DNA of 64,000 nt from Hymenolepis diminuta (Eukaryota > Platyhelminthes > Cestoda > Cyclophyllidea > Hymenolepididae). The position numbers and the translations under genes are program-made. How positions within the stretch are numbered: the stretch's first letter is position 1; each line of letters starts with the position of its first letter. A model generated the notes under the pieces. It did not search any database, was not told the DNA's origin, and was given only the letters and a program-made list of their open reading frames with translations. The stretch is taken from the NCBI GenBank assembly GCA_900708905.1, contig CAADRB010000026.1, positions 124,001-188,000 of the forward strand, read 5' to 3'. Shown piece after piece: positions 10,912-22,200 of this stretch.

Positions 10912-13900
10912 TTACGAGTTGCTCGGCGCTGGTCCTTCATGTAGCCGGTTGTGCATTTTCATGCCCCGCGGGGTTTGACCGATGTATCCGCATAGACGAC
11001 AACGGAGTTCAGAACTTCCGCCACCTACGTGCTCCCAATCTCCGTTTATCGATCTACCTGAGGGGGAGGTTTCACTGCTGTCACCACCCTGAGACTGTGG
11101 TGATGTGGGGGGAAGTGTGGTATTAGCAGACTTTAGTGATATCTGACAGGCCTCTGCAACCACATCCTCAATTCGCCGTCTTTTCGGTGAGCGTGATTGC
11201 TCCGAACTAGCGGAGGACTTGGTGCTCTGGGGAGTTGAAGAAGATGCTGTATTGTCATGGTAACTTGTCGCGGTGTTTTCTGATGTTACACTTCCTCCAC
11301 CTGTCTTACGTCTACCCTGACAGTAGTATTGTTGATGTGCCTAAGCAAAGTAAATGCATTGTTATAGTTGTGTACTGAAGACTCTGAACGTCACTCAGAA
11401 GAGGTATTCACAATAAATATTAGCTTCTGTAATGATACCTTCATGAAAGTTTTCTTAAGCAATCCAAGAAAGCTATCAATAGAATACTATCTTATGTGAA
11501 ATACTTCGGTAATTTTAGTAGAATTACTGCAACCTGAAAAAAAACAGCGAGTTTCAGATAAACGGGATCTAGTGCCGCCTCTTTCACAAAGTGGCTTACG
11601 CCTAATTAATAATATCTTAAGGATTCTAAGCTACTGGAAAACCATCGATAACCACTGATATAGCAGAGCTTAATGGTTAATTTTAATTAATTTTACTTTT
11701 GGTTGGCAGTTCTTGAATTCTGTTTATTGGTTATCAAATTCGGATTAATGACAGTGCAAACACGTGGACTGATGTGGCTCCAAGCGACAGAAAACATACT
11801 TTGATTTGAGATGTCATTCTTACCATTGGTAAGAGGTATACAGACTCATTCTGGTCCTGATATTTAGTCTAGAGTTAAAGAATGAACAAACCTATCATCC
11901 ATCTGGCAGTGGCTTGACCTTCAGTTACCAATTATTCATTATAAATCTTAGAAGAATTTTGATTCTATCTTCCTCTGATTATTACTGTTGAGCTGAACCC
12001 TAACATTCTATCGGTGGATACCTAACTACTTTACAGTAGCGATTTAGGTTTACATAAAATTATCTGAAGATTATTTGTCTCCTCGTGTCGATATCCATTA
12101 GTCTTTAAATAAAATGTGTATTGAGGATTCTGAACCTTGACCTTGATATTATCGCTACCAATTGAGTTCAAGCATCTTTGAGCAAGCATTAACAGTAATT
12201 TTCAGCTGCACTAATAAAATAATCCAAAATGAAATCTTCCAAAAATTTGTTCGAAAATGTTGGTTTTGATCACGAAATTTTCGGAATAAAATAAAAGCGC
12301 GAACTTCTCTCCTATCAACTGGATAAATCAATTAAATAACCATGCTTGGCGCCTCGGTGTGAGTCAATTTAAGGAAAGATACGTGAAGAAGCACATATGG
12401 TTAGAGAGAAGGGAGCTTATCATCAAGGGAGCATTTCTCCCTACCGCAAATCCCCACACGCAAGCACCGGCGCCAGTGTCTTCCTCTAACAAGCCTTCCT
12501 TATCTCTCAACTTGGCGCCTAGCAGCCACAGAAGAAGGCGCGGTCGTCTTCGTCTTATCTTCTCCTCGAATCATTCATCAACTCGCACACGAATATTTTC
12601 TCACCCATTCGACTGTCTTTTTCTCTATTTGCTTTTTTCTTCTTCAATTACAATTTTCCTTTCCTTCTCGGAGAGAGAAGATTTCATGTGAAATGCAAGA
12701 TTACTTTAGCAAATAACAGTCTTCATGTAAATCATCTACGGCAGGTGTCTTCCAAATTGTATTTTGAGATAAGAGAAGGCAACTTGAAGTCATCCCGACT
12801 GAGGATTCTGTAGACCGTTTTCCCTTTATCTTTTCTCCATTTCCCTTCTGCATTTACTCCCTTTCATTTCGCTTCATAGAGGGAAGTTTAGAATGAGATA
12901 CAAGTTCGAATTAATTTAGAAATAGATGATCCGCTTGCAAATCCAAAAGGTGTTTTCAAAATCTTGTGTTGGGTGGAGGTTGAGAACTAGAAGATTTTCT
13001 TGCCTTCTTTTTCTTGTTTTCTTTCATTCTATCTAAGTGTGGTTTTGGGTATAGAAAGGGAAAATTGACTTGTAACAATATGAATTAAGAAGGTGTCTCA
13101 GAGATAGTATTAGGAGCAGATCATTTTCAGACCCAAATCTAAAGAAAGTTCCCATTGCAACTTGAATTATCAGTGACGCTACCTTGAGTGAATACTACAT
13201 ACGGAAATTTGCTAACTTGAAATTTTTAGCTATCTCATCTTTGCTGTGTTTAGATTGTAAGCAGACAAATATCATATAAGATAATTTCACCCTCTCAACC
13301 ATTAGAAGAAAAGATGGATTAAAGTGAAAGGGCCGAGCATCAGGATTAAAAACCGGTCAATAACCACTGGACATAGTAAACAAGCACTTGCCTCAAGCGA
13401 ATCATGAAATAGGAATTTCGTATCGTGAACTTCCTGGTTTATTGCACATTCCGAACCCAAAAATCAAATGAAACAACTCGTTGCTACCTTTTATTATATG
13501 TTGGACATTCTGTTAACCAATTTCAGCCACTTCTCACTACTAAAAATAGTAAATTTTCTTGTGGGCCATAATAACAATAGTCCATGATGCTAATTGGAGC
13601 ATTGGAGTTGAACAGAACTGAATACCAATTTATAGAATCCTCAGGTCCCCAAATTTGGCATCGAGAATTATCAAATCAGAAAGAAGCAAATCTTAAATTA
13701 GATGAGCAGTAAATGGTACTTGATTATGAAAATAAAATATCTATGGGGCATCGCGTGAGTGTGAATGAGTATAGTCATAGTTTGAAAATCCTTATCAACA
13801 GGGCTGTGAGTTTAAGTATAATTCCAATTATGTATTTTCAAAGAGAAAGGATATCTTAAAGGCATTCGGATAAATGATTTGTTATTTAATTAGCAGGCTT

Positions 13901-16900
13901 GGGCATTTGATCAGCTGAGGAATGGAAAAGACAACAATAGCGTATTTTGTCCTTTCATAACAACAATCACTAAAACAAATCACTTTAAAATACCCCTTTT
14001 GGGAGAATCTATGAAATTTCTTTTATTCGAGTTGACTATTATTTAAATTGTTCCCTTTTATTTCAATGTCAAAAATTGGAAAAGAATTCTAATGGACAGA
14101 GTTTGTAAACGACTTGAAGATTTGATAAATCTAAACAGATCAAGTTCATGATTATCGCATTAGATCATCTTCCCCTGTTTCTGTTAAAGTCAATAAGGGA
14201 AAGCCAGAATTTACAGCTGATTTTTATCTGATACTTCTTGGTGCATCTAAACTAAATGAAGCTCATCTCTAGGACAGTGGAACAAAATCCGTTACCGGAA
14301 GTGTCCGGATTTTAGTCCTAGAACTTTATCTTATCCACCTGATTCTTTTTAAATTATTTTGGGTTAATTGGAAATCTAAATTCTATGCCAAAGCACGCAG
14401 ATTAAATCTTGCCAGTTTTTAACAATTTAAAAACAAATATCTATAGTGAAATATTACCTTGAATGTGCTATGAGCCTGAAATCTTGTCTGACAGTTGTTG
14501 CAGAGATAGGGTCTTTGAATTTCGACACTAGTAGGCTGTCCTTCAGTGGAACTTCGACCCATATCTCCACCCGACGATGAGGCGTTGATTTGATGTGTTT
14601 GCAAAGAGGAGGCAGTGACAGCTTGAAGTAGAGCTTCCAGGGTCGCAGCGTCGGGCAGTTTTCCTCCACCGAGCCACCAATTTGCAGGAGGTGGAGGTGG
14701 CTGTGGAACAGGAGTAGTCAAACCACCTCCAACAAGTCCTGAAAAGAGCGACGCTAGGAGATTGTTTGTAGCTGCAGTAGGGACAGTATTAGTGCTCTGC
14801 TGACCGGTATTCTCTTTCTCTGTCTCTTCGGAAACAGAAGATCTTCCTGTTCGGAGATCTAATGGAACCCTTCCTCCAGCCTCTCCGCTTTGCCCTGAGA
14901 CAGGTACAGTCCCTCCACTACAATCCGGATGAACTGGTACGTATACAAAACCCGCATCTGTGATGATCGGAGCTGTCATTACTAAACCCAGACGTTTCGA
15001 AGCATCTGCTAGGTGTGTGACATCTGTATTTCCCTCAGTAGCCAACTTTTTCAACTTTTGACTGATATTGACATGGAACTGGTATATCGAACTGGAATAA
15101 AAGCGTTGGCAACCATGACAAAAGGGGGTACGAGGAGACTTTTCATCTAATGGTTTCGAATGATTGATCTGCGGATGGGATGAGAGATGTGGGATGTCAG
15201 TGGGGAGAAGTTGGGGTCGGAGGCGTGCAAGCGAAGCGAGAGTTGATGCAAAACTTAAGAAAGGATCACCGGTACTGAAAACTCCCCCCATTTCTGCAGG
15301 AGGGGGATGGAGAGTACGATGAAGACCTGTGGGAGAGGCCCCTGTTGTTGCTCCTCCGTGTCCTATTCTATTGGTTGAATGAGGTGATTGCGGGTTGTTG
15401 CTTGAAACATTTCCGTTTAGACGTTTTCCGGGAGTTGTCCGACTTGGCCATGGAAAAGCTATCAAGTAAAAGTGAAAAGAAATAAACTATCGTCATAGAA
15501 TTGAATTTTCAATGAGCTTCACAAACTTAGATAAGCTAATGAATTAGTTCCTCAATTGTAAAAAGAAATTCCACTAAACTGGTCAGTGAGATATAAACAA
15601 TAGATCGAGAAGCATGCAGCTGCATCAGAAATTGCACTTTATGCATTCACTAGCCAAGCACCGCTCTGTCTATTAGTTTCATTTTTGCATCGATTTCGAT
15701 ATGGCTTCCTAAATAACATAAATTAGCTGCATTTAAGTGCATTTTTGCATCGATTTCAAATTTCACCTTTTGGATTCCAGTGGAAGGTCTACTAATCTAC
15801 ATCAGTTGGGAAAGTTAGTAAATAAACGAATTTGAATACTATTATATGAAAATGTGGCATATTCTTCCTCCCTTGAAAATTAGTGCGATTTGCCTTATTG
15901 GCAAACATAAATTTACTTCTAATGGAATCAAACAGAATCTGCTACGGAAATTGCTTTCGTCGCAATTCTAGGCGCTCAAGGTAATTTTCATTTGAACTAA
16001 TCACTCTTTGCAATCCGCGACTCGGAGTAGAGCTCAATCAAGATTGAGTTATTTGATTACGAAGCGGAAAGTGAGAGAGAAAATAAGCAGAGGTTAATTA
16101 TCTATCCCTCCACACCTCTACTCTTTTCGGGTTCTCCACTACCCGACATTAAAGGGTAGGGTTAGATGGAGAGAGAGACCAAGAGTGAGTTTTATCGATG
16201 AGGTATGAGATATAATCAACGACTCACCTGGCCATTTGAGATAACTCGAGCGTTCTCCTTTATCCTCTATGTTTGTCCTCACCTCTTATCTCCTGTGTAT
16301 CAACATTCACCTAGCTCATACCGCCTCCTACCTCCCCTCCCATATCTACTACTCGCTATTTCTTTGTTGCAGAAGAAAAAAAATTGTGTAATAAATAAGA
16401 GGGATTATATATATGTAATATATCCCTGGATAGGCACGTATTTATCTCTCATATTCGAATAGCAATATTAAATTATTCAGATTGGATAGTAATGTTTAGA
16501 TTGGATTCCGTTAATGGCAAGTTGAACGAAATTTTGGAAAATTTAGTCCTTCAACAAATTCCGATCTGTTAAGGGATAATTTTCCTCAGTTTTCTACTTT
16601 TAAATTAGGTCGAAAGAAAAAGTAGTACCAATCGATAGAATTGGATAAGAGTATAAATTCGAGTGTGTATCATTTTTCGTTTCGAAGGGCATTCGGATTT
16701 CTCTGATTCCTCTAAGAAGTAAAATGAAAGATTGAAAATTAAATGAAGGAATTGGAATTAGAAACCAAGTCTACTTACCCGAATTTTGGGATATGGAATT
16801 TTTCCCGACACCGGAGTCACTAGAGTCGGTCGTACTAGCTGAGTTCTTGTCAGTAGAACTTACTGATGCTCCACTTGCGTTTCCACCAATACTATTACCA

Positions 16901-19900
16901 GTTGAATTAAGTTGGGGTCTGCGCGAGCAGTAGTTTGTCATGTGGGCTGTGAGAGTGTCCACACTTGAGAAGAATATCCCACAATAAAGACATTTCTTAT
17001 CACGTTTGGGACCCCCAGTAGAGGTCGAATTAGGCCCAGAGGTACCCGAAAATCCCACACTGATCACGGGCGGTGAAGGAGAACCGCTTTTTGATGACCC
17101 AATAGAATCTAAGCAAAAAAGTAACGGGGGAGTTTCAGAGTTTACTACTGCAATATAGCTCCTACAACAAGCAGATTACATCTAAAGACAAGCCTAGAGA
17201 CGCCGTAGGGACTATCAAGTGCTGTTATTTTCCTTATCAGTGTGTTATAAAACTAGGCTGGAGCCTGTCAGTCCACCCGCTACTGATCAGACCTACGCTC
17301 TTTGGCATCCGGCATCAGCTCATAAATTTGCTGACTCCTACAATCACATCCATCTGTACAGAGTCTCTGTGTGTGTTTGTAGATAGGCATCTGCAAACAT
17401 GGGACGGAAAGAGAGTAAGAGCTTTTTTAGTCGGAGCCATCCAGCACATTAAGATCGCCTAGGAAGATTACCCTCCTCCCTCTTCCACCCTGGACCGGAA
17501 GAAGTCTGCTTACAGTTAAGCAAGTTCCGCCCCATCAATGAATCCTATCATCTAACACCAATTTCTTCAATCTGGATCCTTTTCCCCTAGTGAATGTAAG
17601 AGATCCACTGACATGTTTCTGTACCGCTTCAGGATGTACAATTTGAAAGATGATTTTATGCCCTTAGTGGTAAAGTAAGGTGATTGGATGAGGCACGTAA
17701 TGTATTACATGTGCGACCTCCCTCCTCCTCTATTACCGATGGTTTTAGCACCATTTTATCTGGCGCCTAGAGAGCCATTTCTGAGGATTCCACTGACGGT
17801 GATGGAAACGATGATAAGGCGGTAGGGCAAAAAAGGGTGGTGGAAATACTCACTAGAATGAACTAGTTTGATAACTCCACGAATTTGGTTGCTCGATGAG
17901 ATGTTTGAAAGGGCAACAACAGTGATTGTCTCCATTGAGGCTACAATTATACAAGAAAAATCAAATAACTGATTTTTATTTGAAATGTATTTTAAAATTT
18001 TACTTAATTATTATTTTTGAATTTCCTCTTGAAATCCATTGTATAAATTGACTACAAGCAATAATTTTATTGGCTGCTTCATAACTTACCATCAACATCA
18101 ATCTCCACATTGCAGGCGTCTGAAAAAGTTGTTTCTTGGAGTAGTTTTATCCATGCATTTTCCTCATTCACTCTTACAATAAGATCACATGAATTTCGAC
18201 TCTGAATGAAGAATAAAATGACAACAAATAGCCAATTACTTTCATCTTGGAAAAAAAGCAAAAAGATTATACGGACATAGCCTCTTACCAAGATAGTGAT
18301 CTCCCTGTAAACCAGAGCAGAATTATTTTCACCAGCTGGACTGATATTACGGAAGATTCCTGCAGTTCTGTAGGGTCCCCAAACATGGCCAACGGAAATA
18401 TCGCAGGTAGCCCGAAGAGAAGGCTTGTCTGAAGGTGAGTTCAAGGCCATTTTCATTTCAAGGGGAAGTCTAATGTCAGGATAGGGTTGAGATGTCGATT
18501 TACCGTCTTCAGATCGCTTAGATTCAGCTATAACAGGAAGAGAAAGACGTAATTTTCCAGCGTATATCATTACAGATGCGTGATACAGATGGACCACCTT
18601 TGTGGATTTGTAGTAGCAGTATTTATCCGCTTTTCTTAATCTTCCCACATTCTCTTTCCGCTAAGTAAATGACAGCACAATGGAGATAAAATCTTTCTCG
18701 GAAAAGGATACTACTTTCGTGAATTACACTAGAAAGCAGACTACATTCTCTCCAAAATGTGCGCAATTACTTTTTACTTCTTAAATTTTATGGATTTTAC
18801 AAACTTTTACTCGAAAGGAAGAAAAAAGCTTATCAGTTACTGGGATCTCGGTTAACTTGTTGACTGTTCGGTTTAGGATTTGGTATTTGGAAGACGGAGG
18901 AGGGGGTGCTGACATGATGTAAGGTAGATCGACTTTAGAGATAGTCTCCATGTGCTGACAAACAGGTTTAGATTTCAAGAAAGATTCTACGGTGGGGGGA
19001 GGGGGGGTGGTGTTTACAAAACCTAAACTTCATCAGATAAGGCCTCACCATTAGAGAGAAATTTGCATGCGAAAATGCTAAGAGTGGAGGTTTGAGAGTA
19101 AGAGGTAGTAAGAGGAGCCGTTTTCTTCCCTATTTCCTATTTAGCGCATGAATATCTTCTAAGCATGAAATCGGTTTGGATATATTATTGTCTGATGTTA
19201 TCGAGTATATAATTGACAGACCAATCAATCTTCAAGTGGTCGTATTTACCGGTTATTATTGGCCATGTGAGTCACCAATAGAGTTAATGTAAATATGAAG
19301 GATAGTAGATGGTTGTGATTTTGGTGGGGGATAGTAGATGTATTACTACAAATAAATTCGATGAATATGAGGAGATAGAGGCCGCAATATCTCAGTAGCA
19401 GATGCGCGCAAACTAACTCGTGTGTGTGCGCATGAGATAAGAGCGACATGATAGCGCCTTATCTTGATGTGCAGGTAGGTTAGAACCAATGGGATGAGGG
19501 AGTGAGGCGCACGTTTAGTTGGTTGTTCTCTCTCACTCTACCTCTACCTCCCTCACTCCCTTAACTGAAAACTGTGCGTTTGAGAGCGTCGGGTAGCCGT
19601 AGATATCATCTCTTTGCTGTTAACTGCGCGAGCTCTGTAGATACTATCGCCTCTTCGATACAAAACCCCCTCGCTCTCTTCAATACAACTTCTCCCTTCA
19701 TACCTGATCTGACTAGCAAACTAGGTTGTTGTGTGTGACTGTGAAAATCGACTTGACCTGGAGTTGTATATTAACAATAAGCCCTGCACATAATCTATAC
19801 GAAAGAGCAAACAAGCGCGATTGAGCAAGACTGATAGGGTTAACGCATACAAGGAAAAAAGCAAGCCTAGGAGGATCTGATAAGGCGACACAGTTCAGGC

Positions 19901-21952
19901 TACAAGACGATTTAAGCTCACATATATATGTGTATGTAGAGATAGAGGGAGAGTGGGGGAGATATTATTATACGCGGTGCTTATCAGCTAGTAGGATCAA
20001 CCGCAACATACGTCCCAAAAAAATGCTACAGAGGAGAGTGGGGTATACGCGTTTCTTCTTATCGGGAGCGGGACATATCTTTCCTTGTCTCCTTAATTCT
20101 TAACCAGATTGTGATTACTACTCTATCTCCGTACGTATGTTATTAAGATTTTTATCATTTTAATGCCTATTCAAATAAGCATGAAAACAAAATTATTACC
20201 TTGATTCAACTCAAACTTACCATTACATCTAAACAGTTGTTTTTAATTCGGCGGCAAATAGAAGCTTAAGATCTATCAGATTCATTGAGAGAACTCGCTT
20301 ACTTTCCCAACTATTGACCAAAAAAGAATTCTTTAATCACAAGACCACCAAAATGTTTTCGAATATTATTGTAAAAGATACATTATCGATGGGTTTCAAA
20401 ATAATTATGAAATAACTTAATCAAATACATAATTCTTTTGAAAAGATCTGCGAAAACTAATACAATTTTTAACAAAGTAATATTTACAAAAAGTCTTATT
20501 TTATCCACCTAAAAGTCTAAAATATACAACTTGCAAATCTGTGTTTAGCGTCCATGATAAGAAAACATAACAATTCTTAGGTATTTAATGTCAAATGACG
20601 TATTAGTATAAATTATATACGCAAATGCAAATGCTGATAAGTTCTCAAAATGCAGAGATTTATAGTTTATCAAACTGTGATCAAATTTATGAAAAATTTC
20701 TAGATGTGCTAGGTACACAATCAAACTGCACATGAATTCTTATTAAATGTCTGATAACGTTAAGATAGCCATGCAGTTTTCAGTAATGACTGATTCCTAA
20801 ATTGGAGGCAACCATATTAGAAATGCCCTCTTTTCACCCAGATTGCAACTAGAGATGACAAAAATGAGATAAGGAGAGCTCGCAAAGATAACGACTAAAT
20901 GATAAGCTGTCTTATCAGATCTACCCATCCACAGCTGTGGGATGTGCGTGCACAAAGCAAGGGGTGGTTCTGTGTGTATACCCAGCTACCCCCACNNNNN
21001 NCCTCCCACTCAGTTTACCCCTATTTTATCTCGTTCGCCCAATCGACAGGGCTTGCGTACGCACCAGAGGGGCAGCACAACGGCTGTCGTCGATTACCAA
21101 CGAAGCAGGCATTTGCAGCATATCTATCTTTCTCGCTCTCTCCTCTCCCTCAATACACACATACTTACGCACCAATACAGAATACGAGGATTGTAGATAG
21201 CATCTGTTTTAAATCGGCCGTCCGTCCTCTATCTATGCTTCTATCCACCCAACCACCACCCACTTACTTTCTCTTTTTCTCTTTTCTCACTCGGCCCCCA
21301 GTTTGCACTCTTATTGATCGATAAGATATTAGGCCCTATTTGGGCCTCCAGGGGTTATCGCGTGCGCACACAATTAACTAACTTTGCTAATTAAGCAATT
21401 TAATTAGCAATTTCAGTGGGTGGTCCAAGATTTAACAAAATCGATATCTTCCGACAATTTCTTAAATTACTTAGTAATTTACTTAATTAATAAATGCCAT
21501 ACTTATGTACATTTCTCCTGAGTATTTAAAGAAATTAAAGTGTCTGCAAAAAAACGATCTAAATTATATTCCCACGTCCATTTAGGAATCGAGAGTGGCA
21601 TCAAGGAACCTCCCCGATGAATTCTGTCACGCTCTATATTAAATAGAAATAACCAGCACGGCTGACCATTCTACTCACTGAATGTGTGGTGATGGGATCC
21701 TGTGACCTCTGACATGGTAGACGTATGGAGACCAATGGGCCACCGACACACATTAAAGATAGATATTGCTTTATTCAGTACTGAACGACAGCACAATGTA
21801 AATTCATTTTTTAAATTACAATTTACAAGAAAATATTTTGAATTCATGAGGTAAAAAGGCATTGAATACTTACTGTTCGATTTGTCATTGTTTTTGCTGT
21901 CACTCGCTGATGTCTCAGAATCCATTGGCTCGCACTTAGTGATGCAAGGCAT
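10912..21952 (-). CDS. ZFPM: Friend-of-GATA (FOG/ZFPM/U-shaped) zinc-finger cofactor
   Basis: Nuclear cofactor that in other animals binds the N-finger of GATA factors and recruits CtBP and other corepressors. Exons in transcript order: 21952-21874, 18527-18289, 18201-18090, 17108-16779, 15458-14458, 11340-10912. Phases 1,0,1,1,0 all match, giving 729 aa. Seen: a PR-like region with ISVGHVWGPY (compare WGPF in vertebrate FOG), then CDLIVRVNEENAW; a C2HC finger C183-C186-H199-C204; a degenerate finger C367-C370-H382 lacking the final Cys; PLDLR at 452-456, a CtBP-type motif; a second C2HC finger C573-C576-H589-C594 split by an intron and ending YYC as in FOG; a basic SPKRRR stretch; and a terminal C2H2 finger (C701, C704, H717, H721). 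It is shorter than vertebrate FOG (about 1,000-1,150 aa), with fewer fingers. The start has an in-frame upstream stop 12 nt before the ATG, but alternative first exons are possible. Family call is strong; exon 1 is less certain. Confidence 0.85.
12320..12530. promoter_or_regulatory. Candidate enhancer with three GGCGCC sites, two paired with GATA cores
   Basis: TTGGCGCC at 12346-12353 with GATAA at 12322-12326; GGCGCC at 12469-12474 without a close GATA core; TTGGCGCC at 12512-12519 with TTATC at 12500-12504. It lies inside a FOG intron and is GC-richer than its surroundings. Confidence 0.35.
13281..13480 (-). repeat. Decayed interspersed repeat, copy A
   Basis: About 200 nt similar to 36395-36610 in the same (minus) orientation. 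Shared blocks include CTCAACCATT, AACCACTGGACA and AACCGAGTCC/CCGAACCC. On the minus strand both copies share short peptides in scattered frames (RLRQ, VQWLLT, FHDS), as expected of an old coding mobile element broken by shifts and stops. Family unknown. Confidence 0.55.
15459..16778 (-). other. FOG intron 4, about 1.3 kb
   Basis: Non-coding. A 17-nt string, ATTTTTGCATCGATTTC, occurs twice (about 15681 and 15743). Positions 16050-16400 are GA/CT-rich with GATA-type motifs (for example TTATC near 16287). Confidence 0.5.
17109..18089 (-). promoter_or_regulatory. FOG intron 3 with GATA-GGCGCC elements
   Basis: A 981-nt intron of mixed composition. It carries TTATCTGGCGCCT at 17756-17768, where the GATA core and the GGCGCC palindrome share a base, and GATAAGGCGG at 17813-17822. 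This looks like a compact cis-regulatory block; function is inferred. Confidence 0.4.
19430..21360. promoter_or_regulatory. GATA-core cluster in FOG first intron
   Basis: By eye I count 17 GATAA/TTATC pentamers: 19436, 19459, 19879, 19981, 20059, 20152, 20383, 20501, 20556, 20636, 20753, 20868, 20887, 20901, 20912, 21320, 21355. About seven would be expected at this base composition. Two are extended to GATAAGGCG-like sequences (19879-19888, and 19453-19463 on the other strand). Likely an enhancer of the GATA-cofactor gene; function is inference. Confidence 0.4.
20996..21001. other. Assembly gap (6 N)
   Basis: Six undetermined bases in a CT-rich part of FOG intron 1. Confidence 0.99.
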
Positions 21953-22039
21953 GAGTGAATGTTAGAAACTAATCCTTTCAACTGCAAATGAATCCTTTTT
22001 AATACCCGTTTGATATATAAATTTTCGAGAAATTATGTT

Positions 22040-22200
22040 TGTTTACAAATATCCGTACACTTAAACACCCATGGCCCAATAAGAAGCCGTGGTGACATTA
22101 CCCAATAAACTAACGAGCTGCAACCACTGACTCAGTTTGTTGACCAATCAGCGTTGAGGCGTAATGTGGTTGGTGGGATGCTTTTGGATGATGATTAATA
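22040..22200 (-). promoter_or_regulatory. Candidate FOG proximal promoter
   Basis: Sits 90-250 nt upstream of the predicted FOG start codon (minus strand) and is GC-richer than its flanks. It contains CCAAT motifs (CCCAATAA near 22075 and 22100, CCAATCAG near 22144) and a Runx-like AACCACTGAC. No TATA box is evident. Weak evidence. Confidence 0.3.

Larger units (their letters stand above)
11341..14457 (-). other. FOG intron 5, about 3.1 kb, with GATA/GGCGCC island and a decayed repeat
   Basis: The intron interrupts a C2HC finger between Lys587 and Ala588. It contains a denser regulatory-looking block (12340-12700) and a minus-oriented decayed repeat copy (13281-13480), both described separately. 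The open frame at 12359-12691 has low-complexity, biased composition and is probably not a gene. Confidence 0.6.
18528..21873 (-). other. FOG intron 1, about 3.3 kb
   Basis: First intron of the predicted FOG transcript. The upper two thirds are dense in GATA cores (separate entry). 19080-19700 and 20900-21300 are GA/CT-rich; open frames there are low-complexity artefacts, and one spans the N gap. No convincing additional FOG exon seen. Confidence 0.55.

Noticed and set aside
12359..12691. 110-codon plus-strand frame
   Set aside because: Opens with a non-ATG codon, biased Ser/Arg/Phe composition, inside a FOG intron; better explained by regulatory CT-rich DNA.
18090..18245. Longer FOG exon 3 beginning at 18245 with a 43-nt intron
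   Set aside because: That acceptor puts the exon out of phase with the preceding donor and gives an early stop; the 18202-18288 intron keeps the frame and matches the FOG order of motifs.
20899..21324. 141-codon frame on plus strand across the N gap
   Set aside because: It spans undetermined bases, has low-complexity Ser/Pro/His/Thr content, and lies inside FOG intron 1.
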